Positions 28,080 through 37,403 are shown, counted from the first letter of the stretch. The stretch is 64,000 nt of DNA from an uncultured Porphyromonadaceae bacterium (GCA_947177035.1 CAMWSS010000006.1:22303-86302); one strand, 5' to 3'. Numbers and translations are program-made. Notes: generated from the sequence alone by a model not told the origin.

Positions 28080-29186
28080 TCAGTGTTTTAGTTCAACTTT
28101 AGCAGTTGGCGGCAGTTCTGAATTCCGCTCGTCGGTGGCTTGTTTGACTTCAGCTGCCAGAGCGAGGAAGGCAATCCCTTCGGGGCTGTCGGCAAGAGCG
28201 ATCGGCTCTCCGCTGTCGGCCTGACCGCAGATGTCTGCCACCAGAGGTATCTGTCCGAGCAGTTTCACGCCAAGTTCCCCGGCCAGGCGCTTAGCGCCTT
28301 CTCGTCCGAAGATGTAATAACGTTCCTCCGGATGAGGAGCAGGCGAGAACCACGCCATGTTCTCAACAATTCCAAGCACGGGAACGTTCACCTTGTCATC
28401 CATAAACATGGCCACTCCCTTGCGTGCATCGGCAAGAGCCACTTCCTGCGGAGTGCTGACAATCACCACTCCAGTGATACCGAGTGTCTGCACAAGCGTC
28501 AAATGTATGTCGGAAGTTCCCGGAGGCATGTCAATGAGAAAATAGTCCAGTTCGCCCCAATCGGCTTGTGTGATCAGCTGGTTCAAAGCATTAGACGCCA
28601 TTGATCCGCGCCACAGCACCGGCTTTGACGGATCGACCATGAAACCGATCGAAAGCAGTTTAATGCCAAATTTTTCTGCCGGAATGATCAGGTCGCGACC
28701 GTCAACCTCATGCATGAACAACTCGGCATGCTCCAGTCCGAACATCTTCGGAACAGACGGTCCGAAGATATCGGCGTCAAGCAGACCGACCTTATAGCCG
28801 CTTCGGGCCAACGCCACTGCCAGATTAGCGGCGACAGTGCTCTTGCCGACACCGCCTTTGCCGGAACTGACGCCTATTATGTTTTTGACACCGGGCAATG
28901 GATTGGCCGGTTTTGGCGACGGATTGGCGTGGCGGGTCTTGACCGCTATATTTCCACGTATATCGACATCGTTTGACACAAATGTCAGAATCGCAGCCTC
29001 AGCAGCCTTGACCACAGACTTTATAAACGGATCGGTGGGGCGTTCAAACAGAATCGAGAAACTCACTTTGTTGCCGTCGATACGCATATCGTCTTCGACC
29101 ATGCCAAGCTCCACAATATTTTTTCCGTTGCCCGGATAGCGCACCTGCCGGAGCGCGTCAAGAATAAGATTAGGATATAGTGTCAT
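28080..29186 (-). CDS. mrp: Mrp/NBP35-family iron-sulfur cluster carrier ATPase
   Basis: A 368-residue protein: DUF59/MIP18-like N-terminal domain (residues 1-85), then a ParA-type ATPase with deviant Walker A SSGKGGVGKST. It delivers Fe-S clusters to apoproteins in the cytosol. I start at 29186, where the sequence matches family N-termini (MTLYPNLILDALRQVRYPG) and overlaps trmB by only 17 bases; the frame is open to 29246. The CxxC found after ENM in many Mrp proteins is absent here (ENMAWFSPAPHPEERYY). Confidence 0.9.
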   Translation of the reverse strand: MTLYPNLILDALRQVRYPGNGKNIVELGMVEDDMRIDGNKVSFSILFERPTDPFIKSVVKAAEAAILTFVSNDVDIRGNIAVKTRHANPSPKPANPLPGVKNIIGVSSGKGGVGKSTVAANLAVALARSGYKVGLLDADIFGPSVPKMFGLEHAELFMHEVDGRDLIIPAEKFGIKLLSIGFMVDPSKPVLWRGSMASNALNQLITQADWGELDYFLIDMPPGTSDIHLTLVQTLGITGVVIVSTPQEVALADARKGVAMFMDDKVNVPVLGIVENMAWFSPAPHPEERYYIFGREGAKRLAGELGVKLLGQIPLVADICGQADSGEPIALADSPEGIAFLALAAEVKQATDERNSELPPTAKVELKH

Positions 29187-29940
29187 TTTGATTTCTGGTG
29201 TTATAGTTTCTTCCATAGCTGCGATATGTGTCGAGCGGAATGTCATCTTCCTCAGGTTCGGCGAGTTCCAGGTTTTGCGGCAAGCCGAATGCCAGATATT
29301 TGATCGTCAGGCCGCGGTCAAGCCACTGAGATTCATAATGAGTGCGTATGCGCAGTATGTCGGTCAGCGCTCCCGGAGTGTGGTATATGTCGGAAATATT
29401 GGCTACCACAGGCAAGCGGTTCAGGCTGACCAGTCTTTCAGTGTAAGTATAGAGAAACGGACTGTCGGTTTTGAGGTTTATGATGCCATCCGGACGCAGG
29501 ACTTTACGGTAAGTGTCGAGAAACATTGTCGAAGTCAGTCGACGACGCGGCTTCTTCATTTGCGGATCAGGAAATGTGATCCAGATTTCGTCTACTTCAC
29601 CGGATGAAAAGAAAAACGGGAGCAATTCCACGTTGGTGCGCAGAAAAGCCACATTCTTCAGCCCTTCAGTCATAGCCTGCTTGGCGCCGGCATGGATGCG
29701 AGCGCCCTTTATGTCAACCCCGATAAAATTGCGGTCAGGAAATTTGCGCGCAAGGCCGACTGTATATTCTCCGCGTCCACACCCGATTTCAATCACAATC
29801 GGATTGTTATTATTGAAAAATCCTCCATGCCAGTTTCCTTTCAGCGGAAAACCTTCAGATTCCAGACGCGCAAAAGGAAACTGAAAGACATGGTCCATTT
29901 GCTCTATTTCGGCAAATTTTTTAAGTTTATTTTTTCCCAT
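29170..29940 (-). CDS. trmB: tRNA (guanine-N7-)-methyltransferase
   Basis: A 256-residue TrmB methylating G46 of tRNA. The SAM-binding motif IEIGCGRGEYTVGLA, the FIGVDIKGARI strand, the WITFPDPQMKKPRRR catalytic/tRNA-binding block and LKTDSPFLYTYT are visible. The protein is about 30 residues longer than the E. coli enzyme, at the C-terminus. Confidence 0.94.
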   Translation of the reverse strand: MGKNKLKKFAEIEQMDHVFQFPFARLESEGFPLKGNWHGGFFNNNNPIVIEIGCGRGEYTVGLARKFPDRNFIGVDIKGARIHAGAKQAMTEGLKNVAFLRTNVELLPFFFSSGEVDEIWITFPDPQMKKPRRRLTSTMFLDTYRKVLRPDGIINLKTDSPFLYTYTERLVSLNRLPVVANISDIYHTPGALTDILRIRTHYESQWLDRGLTIKYLAFGLPQNLELAEPEEDDIPLDTYRSYGRNYNTRNQNDTIS

Positions 29941-29946
29941 GGTTGG

Positions 29947-31269
29947 TTATTTGAACAATACGATTTTTGCGACTCCACTTGATGATGTGACGACAAGATA
30001 TGCACCTCCAGGCATGGATGAAATGTCAATTTCTGCATATTTTCCCGCACCGACGTCCGTCAGAGCCACGCGAACGCCAGAAGTGTTGAACATCGAAACT
30101 GTCCCAAGCTCAGCCAGTTCAGATCTGACATACAAAACATTGCCGTCGACAGACACAGTGATATATGGCGAATCAGCCAGTTTGGAATCAATGTCGGTGG
30201 TCGACGCGATATAGTCCGAATGTCTCACAATTCGGAAGTCCTGCCATTGCGATGCTTCACTGAAGCGTTCAGCAAGATCATCGGCCACAACAAGCGTGAC
30301 AGCACCAGAATCAATTCCACGCCACACTCCATCGCCAAGTTCAGGAATGCCGGTGAGTGCTGACACGTTGAAATCAGACAGAGCATCCCAGTCAGCCATA
30401 GCTCCTGAGGCAAAGAACGTCACTGACGCAGGCAACGAGAATGTCGCCACCTGCCTTAATCCGGCCAACGAGTATTCGTCAAAAGTCTCGACTCCATGCG
30501 ACAGAGCGAGATTCTCGACGGCACCGTCTTCCAGCATAGCGCCACGACCTAACGTCTTTACGGCCGACGGAATGACTACTTCGGTCAAAGAATGGCAATG
30601 AGCCAGTGACCATGGACCGATTTCAGTGCATTGCGCAAGAGCGTCAACATTCAATTCCTGCAAAGACGTGCACCCTTCAAAGGCTCCGGCCGGAAGCCTG
30701 TCTAATGAATTGCCCGGAGCAAAGACCACTCTTCGAAGTGATGTGCAGTTGGCAAACGTGCGAAGACCAAGTTGCTCCAATGAAGCAGGCAGCTCAACAG
30801 ACTCCAGACCTTCACACCGCAAAAAGGCATAGTCAGCAATCGCCACAACGCCATCAGGCACCAGGACTGACCGGATGCCGGATCCGGAAAATGCACCTGT
30901 GCCGATCGTGGTCAGCGTCTGAGGAAGAACCACCGATTCGAGATTTTTCATACCGACAAAGGAGTAGGAGGGCAGTTGCGCCTGAGCCGAACTTCGCAAT
31001 CCGGAAAAAGGAAGCTCCTTGCCAGAGTATGCAACAATCGAACAACCTGAGATGTCAAGCTGCGATATATGAGACATTCTGTCGGCGATAAACGCAAAAT
31101 CAGACGCATCAAGAACTCCTGTCACCTTAAGGACTTGTGCTGTGGTGTCGGCACCGACAGCGTCAGCCAGTCCGCCGGCCCGGACGCCTGTAACGTCTGC
31201 GGCATATGCATTGCAGACAGTCAATCCTGCAAAAAGCGATGAAAATATGGCGATTCTATTCATTTTCAA
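29947..31269 (-). CDS. Secreted BspA-type leucine-rich repeat protein with T9SS-like C-terminal domain
   Basis: A 440-residue protein with a signal peptide (FSSLFAGLTVCNAYA). Residues 100-315 carry about nine BspA/LRR_5 repeats of the pattern LxxVxLPxxLxxIGxxAFxxC. The last 80 residues (SVDGNVLYV..VSMFNTSGVRV..GAYLVVTSSSGVAKIVLFK) look like a type IX secretion sorting domain. BspA-like repeats mediate binding to host or microbial surfaces. It follows the S24 regulator by six bases and precedes trmB by six bases. Confidence 0.85.
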   Translation of the reverse strand: MKMNRIAIFSSLFAGLTVCNAYAADVTGVRAGGLADAVGADTTAQVLKVTGVLDASDFAFIADRMSHISQLDISGCSIVAYSGKELPFSGLRSSAQAQLPSYSFVGMKNLESVVLPQTLTTIGTGAFSGSGIRSVLVPDGVVAIADYAFLRCEGLESVELPASLEQLGLRTFANCTSLRRVVFAPGNSLDRLPAGAFEGCTSLQELNVDALAQCTEIGPWSLAHCHSLTEVVIPSAVKTLGRGAMLEDGAVENLALSHGVETFDEYSLAGLRQVATFSLPASVTFFASGAMADWDALSDFNVSALTGIPELGDGVWRGIDSGAVTLVVADDLAERFSEASQWQDFRIVRHSDYIASTTDIDSKLADSPYITVSVDGNVLYVRSELAELGTVSMFNTSGVRVALTDVGAGKYAEIDISSMPGGAYLVVTSSSGVAKIVLFK

Positions 31270-31275
31270 TACATA

Positions 31276-31992
31276 TCAGCACTGCTGGCGATAATTGATT
31301 ATACCCTCCACCAGATAGAGTCCTATCACCTCCGATCTGGCAATCTCAATGTCATCATAATCAGGATTCACACTATGCAGGATCAGCCGATCAGGATCAG
31401 CGTGACGACGCACGATCTTGACCATACGGTAGTCTTCCAGAATCACCACATATATCTGACCCCAGAAGATAGTCTTCGACTGAATTTCGCGCAAAGCGAT
31501 GTAACCGCCGTTATTAATGAGCGGCTCCATGCTGTCTCCGCTCACACGCACAATCCTGACCCCGTCGCTAACGCCAAGTTGCGGCAGGTCAACAACACCC
31601 GAAAGACGGTCGTCCGTAAACATCCTTGACAATTCTCCGAACCCGGCAGTAACATCGATATCGTATACCGGAATACCTTTTGACACATTGCGAGTCTCGA
31701 TTCGGCCAAGCGTTTCTGACGGTGCCAGCATCATGGCGTGATCGGCCTCCGGTTTTGAATACGGAGTGTCGGTGCCATTGACCAGCCAGTTGCGGTTTAT
31801 TCCGAAATCCAGAGCTATTCGGTTGATCAACCCTGTTGAAATCGGAAGTTTGCCTGACAGATGTTTCGAGAAATTGGCAGCATTGACATTGATGCGCTCA
31901 GCAAAGCGCACCTGAGTCATGCCGAGATGCTTCATCAGAAAACGAATGCGTTCGATGATGGCCGCCTGCTGTCGAGTGTCGGAGCGTGGCAT
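31276..31992 (-). CDS. S24-family (LexA/CI-like) transcriptional regulator
   Basis: A 238-residue protein: helix-turn-helix at about residues 10-65 (GMTQVRFAERINVNAANFSK), then an S24 peptidase fold with nucleophile S154 in VSGDSMEP and general base K192 in YRMVKIVRR. The pair Ala116-Gly117 in DVTAGFGE is a candidate self-cleavage site, so RecA-stimulated autoproteolysis after DNA damage is possible. Its ATG overlaps the endonuclease stop by one base (TGATG), so the two are probably translationally coupled. Prophage genes are absent nearby, so it is unlikely to be a phage repressor. Confidence 0.88.
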   Translation of the reverse strand: MPRSDTRQQAAIIERIRFLMKHLGMTQVRFAERINVNAANFSKHLSGKLPISTGLINRIALDFGINRNWLVNGTDTPYSKPEADHAMMLAPSETLGRIETRNVSKGIPVYDIDVTAGFGELSRMFTDDRLSGVVDLPQLGVSDGVRIVRVSGDSMEPLINNGGYIALREIQSKTIFWGQIYVVILEDYRMVKIVRRHADPDRLILHSVNPDYDDIEIARSEVIGLYLVEGIINYRQQC

Positions 31993-33713
31993 CAGAATTC
32001 GGAGATGACAATTCGCAATGTTTTGCCGCAGTCGATAGAACGAATGAAATAAATTCCTTCATTCAGTTCCAACACATCTCCGTTGCGGGAGTCTTCTGTT
32101 TCCAGAATCAGTCGTCCGGTGGTATCATACACCATGATGCGTCCGATGACGTCAGAGCCGGTGAGCATCACTCCGTCAGGATGGCGGCGCAAGCCGAATG
32201 TCCTGCTATTGTCAACGCCGGTGATTGAATTTTGCCCGACAAACACAACATTGCTTTGCGGCGAATACACTCCGAGTCGGACAGACTGGACTGTGTAGCT
32301 TTCAGACCCTGAAAACTCTGTAATCTCAAGGCTGTTTTCCTCCGCAACAAGCTGTTCGGTCGAAGCCGCTCCACCTTCGTATCGGGTACGGTTCACGACA
32401 AAATAGTCCACAACCTCGCCTTCGACCGGAGTCCAGTTTGCAGTGTAGCTGCTTGTGGTGACGTCTGTAGGGTCATTGGCGGTAGGAGCAGTCAGCACCG
32501 GTTCCGGCAGACATTGGCCGGTCAACCCGATGCCTAATGAACCGCTGATTCCGCCACCCGATATCACCATGCGGGTCGAATGCGAGCCAACGGAGGTAGG
32601 GGTATAGGTCACATTGACCCACAGGCCATCCTGTGAATTCACGGCGCTGACCGATGCGTTAAAGCGCTGATTGCCATCATCCATGCTGAACAAAGCGGCG
32701 TCTTTTGTCTCGGCATTGTCATAAATACTCAGGGCAAGCGTCTTTCCTGTAAGATTTTCGCCGAGCAGATGAAGCTTTGCCACATTGGAACGACCTATGG
32801 CCACTTCGCCGAAATCAAGTTCCATTCCCTGGACTGGAGTGATCAGCACAGGCTTCCCGCTGGTATCCGCTCCGCCTTCATGTTCGCTGAGAATAAAAGC
32901 ATCGCCCTTGTTCTCGCCCCAGATATACTCGGCCAGCTCCGGAAAATCAATAAACGGATTCCGGTTGGCCTGAATGGAGTAGATCACTTCATTGCGATCT
33001 ATTTCCTTCTGACTGACCGGATCCTGGCGGTGCCATTTCAGCAACAGTTCCTGCGACCATCCGTTCAGGGTCGGATAAAGGTTGTTGCTCAGCATATAGG
33101 TGTATTTCCACGTCAGATTCTGATAGCATGTGGCCATATAGAAATATGTACGTGCGAAATCGCCTTTGTATTCGTCATCCGGTTCAAACACATATGCCGC
33201 ACCACCGCCCTGACCGGTCACTGCAAATCCAACCAGAGAAACACCATTGTCAAAACGCACCGAGGTGCTGCGGTCAACCACGCCGAGCGGGTAGTTGCTC
33301 TTGGCCTGGTTGGCTTTGGCTTCCGACGGATACAGGTGATTCAAGTCCACGTATGCCGGAATGGTCGTGCTTCCGCCCCACCAGCTTTTAGGCAGCGAAT
33401 GCTCGCGGTTAAGACCGGAGAATGACGGGCCATAGAGTGGTATGTTTCCATACATGTCCCACCATTGCCTGGTGCCTGGATACATATCTGTGCGCTGGAA
33501 ATATTTTGGCAGATCGGAATAACTGCTTACTTCCGTGTGGCTGTAGATTACGTTATGGAGAGCGGTTTTCAAATCTCCTTCGCGTTTGCCATCAATCCTG
33601 TTGTAATAGCCGGCTGGAATTGTGCGGTCGGCAGCAAAAGCTTCACTCACAGCCATCGCCGCCAACACTGAGAACACCGTCAGACCTCTGACGATTTTAT
33701 AATTCTGATACAT
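31992..33713 (-). CDS. Secreted endonuclease I-family nuclease with FN3 and T9SS-like C-terminal domains
   Basis: A 573-residue protein: signal peptide to about residue 28 (AVSEAFAAD), EndA/endonuclease I domain at 30-270 with REHSLPKSWWGG (residues 104-114) and DLNHLYPSEAKANQ (123-136), a beta-sandwich region at about 290-400, a fibronectin type III-like domain at about 405-490, and a C-terminal 75-residue domain (GRIMVYDTTGRLI..GIYFIRSIDCGKTLRIVISEF) resembling T9SS sorting signals. It probably degrades extracellular DNA for nutrients or biofilm turnover. The promoter lies within a perfect inverted repeat just upstream. Confidence 0.9.
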   Translation of the reverse strand: MYQNYKIVRGLTVFSVLAAMAVSEAFAADRTIPAGYYNRIDGKREGDLKTALHNVIYSHTEVSSYSDLPKYFQRTDMYPGTRQWWDMYGNIPLYGPSFSGLNREHSLPKSWWGGSTTIPAYVDLNHLYPSEAKANQAKSNYPLGVVDRSTSVRFDNGVSLVGFAVTGQGGGAAYVFEPDDEYKGDFARTYFYMATCYQNLTWKYTYMLSNNLYPTLNGWSQELLLKWHRQDPVSQKEIDRNEVIYSIQANRNPFIDFPELAEYIWGENKGDAFILSEHEGGADTSGKPVLITPVQGMELDFGEVAIGRSNVAKLHLLGENLTGKTLALSIYDNAETKDAALFSMDDGNQRFNASVSAVNSQDGLWVNVTYTPTSVGSHSTRMVISGGGISGSLGIGLTGQCLPEPVLTAPTANDPTDVTTSSYTANWTPVEGEVVDYFVVNRTRYEGGAASTEQLVAEENSLEITEFSGSESYTVQSVRLGVYSPQSNVVFVGQNSITGVDNSRTFGLRRHPDGVMLTGSDVIGRIMVYDTTGRLILETEDSRNGDVLELNEGIYFIRSIDCGKTLRIVISEF

Positions 33714-33726
33714 ATCCTAATTTGCA

Positions 33727-33759
33727 AAAGTTGTAAATTCTTTGCAAATTTACAACTTT
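33727..33759. promoter_or_regulatory. Perfect 13-bp inverted repeat over the endonuclease promoter, candidate operator
   Basis: Arms 33727-33739 (AAAGTTGTAAATT) and 33747-33759 (AATTTACAACTTT) are exact complements around a 7-base centre. The minus-strand -7 box TAAATTTG (33752-33745) lies inside. The 8-mer TTTGCAAA also appears twice, 20 bases apart (33721 and 33741). The symmetry suits a dimeric repressor, possibly the S24 regulator encoded in the same unit. Confidence 0.6.
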
Positions 33760-33827
33760 ATTTTCAATTCACATAACCGAAATTGCTTTAGAGCCGTCAA
33801 GATTTATTATCTGGCCGGCTTTCATTG

Positions 33828-35390
33828 TCATGCCCCTGATTTAGGAATAAATGAACCCCACGACGAACGGTCGAGATTACGATAGCTGATGGCCTCTCTG
33901 ATATGGTGCGGCTGAATCTGCCGGCAGGATTCCAGATCGGCGATGGTACGCGCCACTCTGACTATTCTGTCGAAAGCGCGTGCACTCATGTCGAGTTTGG
34001 TCATCGCATCACGCAGGATTGTCTGACATTCTCCGTCAAGCTGAGCATACACAGCCAGCTGCTTTGGCCCCATCTGGGCATTGCAGTGTATTTGCGGAAG
34101 ATCGCGGAACCGTTCTGTCTGGATCGCTCTGGCCATGACAACCCTCTGCCTGATCTCTGCCGACGATTCACCTGCCGAGGCAGACGCAAGCTGCTCAAAC
34201 GGCACCGGCAGAATTTCAACTTGCAGATCTATGCGGTCAAGCAACGGGCCTGATATTCTGCTCATATACCGGTTGACCGCACCAGGAGGGCAGGAGCACG
34301 CACGTGTAGGGTGGTTATAATATCCGCATGGGCATGGATTCATTGAAGCAACCAGCATGAATCCGGCAGGATAATCTACTGAATATCTCGCTCTTGAAAT
34401 GCTTATGCAACGATCTTCCAATGGCTGGCGCATCACTTCAAGGACCGCGCGTGAAAATTCCGGGAACTCGTCAAGAAACAGCACTCCGTTGTGGGCCAGA
34501 GAGATTTCGCCCGGCATCGGGTGAGTCGATCCGCCGCCGACAAGAGCGACAGGTGATATGGTGTGATGAGGCGAACGAAAAGGCCGCGTGGTCATCAAAT
34601 GCGATCCGCGAGGAAGTCGCCCGGCGACAGAATGGATCTTTGTCGTTTCAAGGGCTTCACTCAGCGTCAACGGAGGCAAGATCGACGGAAGACGCTTGGC
34701 CATCATGGATTTGCCTGATCCGGGAGGGCCGACAAGCAATATGTTGTGACCGCCGGCACAAGCCACTTCAAATGCCCGCTTGACTAGCTCCTGACCTTTG
34801 ACTTCCGAAAAATCAAAATCAAAATTGCCGGACGCTTTGGCAAATTCGGCGCATGTATCTATTGTCGTTGGCGCAAGTTCTGTCTCTCCATTGAAAAAAC
34901 CGACCGCCTGCGAGAGTGATTCAACTGCATAAACATCAAGATTATTGACAACAGCAGCCTCGCTGACGTTTGCCGCAGGCACGATCATTCCGTCAAGCCC
35001 CATTTCACGTGCCTTTATGGCCATCGGGAGCACGCCACGTATCGGCAGCACCGATCCGTCAAGCGACAATTCTCCCATAATCATGAAGCGACGAAGACGA
35101 GCTGCATTCACTTGTCCATCGGCGCCAAGAATTCCCAACGCAATCGGCAGATCATAGGCCGCACCCTCTTTGCGCACATCGGCCGGCGACATGTTTATAA
35201 GTATGTCGCGGTGTGGCGGAGTCAGGCCGCTCTGACCGATAGCGCTCATTACGCGGTCATAACTCTCACGCACGGCGGCATCGGCAAGGCCAACGATTGA
35301 AAATTGAAATCCCCTGCTCACCACAACTTCAATTGAGATGGGCAGGGCATCAATGCCTTGTACGGCAGCTCCGATAACCTTAACCAGCAT
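33828..35390 (-). CDS. comM: YifB/ComM-family Mg-chelatase-like AAA+ ATPase
   Basis: A 520-residue protein with a Lon-protease-like N-terminal domain (1-170), an AAA+ Mg-chelatase domain with Walker A VGPPGSGKSMMAKR (about 220) and LFLDEFPEFS Walker B, a CPCGYYNHPTRACSCPPG cysteine cluster, and a C-terminal Mg-chelatase domain. ComM homologues are hexameric helicases promoting branch migration during transformation. Ends the bamD-rpoZ-aroE unit, overlapping aroE by 11 bases. Confidence 0.92.
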   Translation of the reverse strand: MLVKVIGAAVQGIDALPISIEVVVSRGFQFSIVGLADAAVRESYDRVMSAIGQSGLTPPHRDILINMSPADVRKEGAAYDLPIALGILGADGQVNAARLRRFMIMGELSLDGSVLPIRGVLPMAIKAREMGLDGMIVPAANVSEAAVVNNLDVYAVESLSQAVGFFNGETELAPTTIDTCAEFAKASGNFDFDFSEVKGQELVKRAFEVACAGGHNILLVGPPGSGKSMMAKRLPSILPPLTLSEALETTKIHSVAGRLPRGSHLMTTRPFRSPHHTISPVALVGGGSTHPMPGEISLAHNGVLFLDEFPEFSRAVLEVMRQPLEDRCISISRARYSVDYPAGFMLVASMNPCPCGYYNHPTRACSCPPGAVNRYMSRISGPLLDRIDLQVEILPVPFEQLASASAGESSAEIRQRVVMARAIQTERFRDLPQIHCNAQMGPKQLAVYAQLDGECQTILRDAMTKLDMSARAFDRIVRVARTIADLESCRQIQPHHIREAISYRNLDRSSWGSFIPKSGA

Positions 35391-36156
35391 AATTCTTTAT
35401 GTTTTCGCCGGTCCATATTCTCCAGGCGAGCAGCGCCTGAAGTTTCAGCATATCCGCGCCATTTTTCACTTTAGCGCCGCGGGCAGCACTTTGTTTCATG
35501 AAAAGAGTCTCAGTCGGATTATAGACCAGGTCATAGCAGATATGATTTTCAGTTATCAAATCATACGGTATATCGGGACACATATCGACGTCGGGCGCAG
35601 TGCCAAGCGGCGTTGCGTTGACAATCACTGTGACACCGTCCATCACCGCAGAATCTATGTCAGCATAGGCCATCACCCCCTGGCGCGGGGTGCGGCTCAC
35701 CCGCATCGGCTCGACACCAAGCATTTTCAATCCGGCACAAACCGCAAGTGATGCGCCTCCAGTGCCAAGCACCAATGCCCGCAACGGGTCACTGCCGTCA
35801 GGCAGCAACGGAGCGAGAGTGCGTGCAAACGCCGGCGCGTCTGTGTTATATCCCGTCAACGACAACACTTCGCCATCGGCATCGCGGTCAATCGTGACGG
35901 TGTTTACCGCACCGACCATACGCGCCAATGGCGAGAGATCATTCAGATATGGCATCACCAGTTCTTTGTAGGGAATGGTGACGTTCAGACCACAGAGATC
36001 AAGCTGTTCGGCAATCAACTCCATCAGATCACCAATGTCAGGCAATTCAAAGTTCAGATACCTGGCATCAATTCCTTCGTTTTCAAACTTGCGATTGAAG
36101 TTGACGGCAGAATAAGAATGTGACAGCGGATTGCCGATCAAGCCATAAATTTTCAT
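35380..36156 (-). CDS. aroE: Shikimate dehydrogenase
   Basis: A 258-residue AroE, reducing 3-dehydroshikimate to shikimate with NADPH. Substrate motif IGNPLSHSYS at the N-terminus, catalytic lysine in NVTIPYKE, GAVNT, and the NADP-binding LVLGTGGASLAV are seen. Confidence 0.94.
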   Translation of the reverse strand: MKIYGLIGNPLSHSYSAVNFNRKFENEGIDARYLNFELPDIGDLMELIAEQLDLCGLNVTIPYKELVMPYLNDLSPLARMVGAVNTVTIDRDADGEVLSLTGYNTDAPAFARTLAPLLPDGSDPLRALVLGTGGASLAVCAGLKMLGVEPMRVSRTPRQGVMAYADIDSAVMDGVTVIVNATPLGTAPDVDMCPDIPYDLITENHICYDLVYNPTETLFMKQSAARGAKVKNGADMLKLQALLAWRIWTGENIKNYAG

Positions 36157-36185
36157 CCGGTGGGCTGGGGGATGCGAAACAATGA

Positions 36186-36521
36186 TCAGTTGTCCAGGTT
36201 TTTGTCGCGGGCAGGATTGCGGAAATGAATTTTTCCTTCCTCATATTCCTGTGCGGCAATCAGAGTGGGCTTGGGCAGCTTTTCGTAATAGCGTGAAATT
36301 TCGATCTGTTCGCGGTTTTCCGACACTTCTTCAAGCGTGTCGTTGAGCGAGGCAAATTCCTGGAGTTTTTTCTCCAGATCACGCTTCATCTGTTCTGCGA
36401 TCTGATTTGAGCGTTTGGCTATGATGGCCACAGTTTCATACACGTTGCCGGTGTCTTCCGAGAGTTTCACCATGTCGCGGGTCACTGTGTTGAGGGGAGC
36501 ATTGGTTTTCTTGTAGTCCAT
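36186..36521 (-). CDS. rpoZ: RNA polymerase omega subunit (Rpb6-like, Bacteroidetes form)
   Basis: A 111-residue protein starting MDYKKTNAPLNTVTRD, with the omega core helices (NVYETVAIIAKRSNQIAEQMKR) and a longer C-terminal helix-rich tail than in Proteobacteria. I use the ATG at 36521; a second ATG three codons upstream at 36530 is possible. It aids RNA polymerase assembly. It lies between bamD and aroE. Confidence 0.85.
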   Translation of the reverse strand: MDYKKTNAPLNTVTRDMVKLSEDTGNVYETVAIIAKRSNQIAEQMKRDLEKKLQEFASLNDTLEEVSENREQIEISRYYEKLPKPTLIAAQEYEEGKIHFRNPARDKNLDN

Positions 36522-36558
36522 TCTTGTCAATAAGTATGTACGTGAAGTTTTTTGAATT

Positions 36559-37362
36559 TTATTCTGGTCTGATATGACGGGCCGCGGCTTTATAGATATT
36601 GTCTGCCTCGTTCCGATATGAACTTTCCGGATAGTTATTGATAAACGAGTAATACTCGTCGACCACCTGACGGTATCGTTCGGCTTTCTTCTCGTCGACC
36701 GAAAGTTCAGCCTCTTTATACCTGGATTTCAGGATGAGCATTTCAAGCTGCTCTTTATATTTTGAATAAGGATAGGTCTTGATGGCATTCTGGGCCACAA
36801 TAACGGCTGCTTCGAAATTATTGCCGCCGAAAGTGCCGAGATTGTAATATAGCTGCGCGTTCTGAAGCTGCTTCAGAGTCAGTTTATCCTGAAGTTCAAA
36901 AACAGCGTTCTGAGCCATGGGAACTTTGTCGCTGGCAGGATATAACTCCAGAAAGTCTGTCAGTTCCTCAATCGCTTTCATTGTGCCCGTCTGGTCAAGC
37001 TGGGCATCCGGCGAATCCAGGTAGTAACCGTAGCCACAGAAAAATCTGGCGTCTTCAGCATATTTGCCTTTCGGATAGCGACGATAATATGTCCGGAAGT
37101 ATGATCCTGAATTCAGATAATCTTTGTTTTCATAATTACACATTCCGAGCATAAACAGCGTTTCTTCCGCTTTTTCAGTGCCCTTGAACGAAGTCACCAC
37201 CTCCTGAAGCACAGAAGCCGCCTGAACGTATTTGCCTTCGTCATACATGCGCTTGGCATACTCGTATTTCAGATTGGCATCATGGCTCTTGAGCACACGC
37301 TGATATTCGCCACAGGAACTGAGGCATAGCGCTAATATGGTGATTGACAAAAGCTTTCGCAT
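36559..37362 (-). CDS. bamD: Outer membrane protein assembly lipoprotein BamD
   Basis: A 267-residue lipoprotein: LALCLSSCGEYQ gives lipidation at C17, followed by TPR-like repeats (KYEYAKRMYDEGKYVQAASVLQ and others to about residue 240). BamD is the essential partner of BamA in folding outer membrane barrels. First gene of the unit bamD-rpoZ-aroE-comM. Confidence 0.92.
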   Translation of the reverse strand: MRKLLSITILALCLSSCGEYQRVLKSHDANLKYEYAKRMYDEGKYVQAASVLQEVVTSFKGTEKAEETLFMLGMCNYENKDYLNSGSYFRTYYRRYPKGKYAEDARFFCGYGYYLDSPDAQLDQTGTMKAIEELTDFLELYPASDKVPMAQNAVFELQDKLTLKQLQNAQLYYNLGTFGGNNFEAAVIVAQNAIKTYPYSKYKEQLEMLILKSRYKEAELSVDEKKAERYRQVVDEYYSFINNYPESSYRNEADNIYKAAARHIRPE

Positions 37363-37395
37363 ATCAAAATTATTGCATTATATATATTCAAGATG

Positions 37396-37403
37396 CAAAG
37401 TTA
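37396..37403 (-). promoter_or_regulatory. -7 box, probable bamD promoter
   Basis: TAACTTTG on the minus strand 34 bases before the bamD ATG. No clear -33 TTTG is present. Confidence 0.4.

Noticed and set aside
31276..31992. Phage repressor marking a prophage
   Set aside because: No integrase, structural or replication phage genes flank it, and it is coupled to a secreted nuclease gene.
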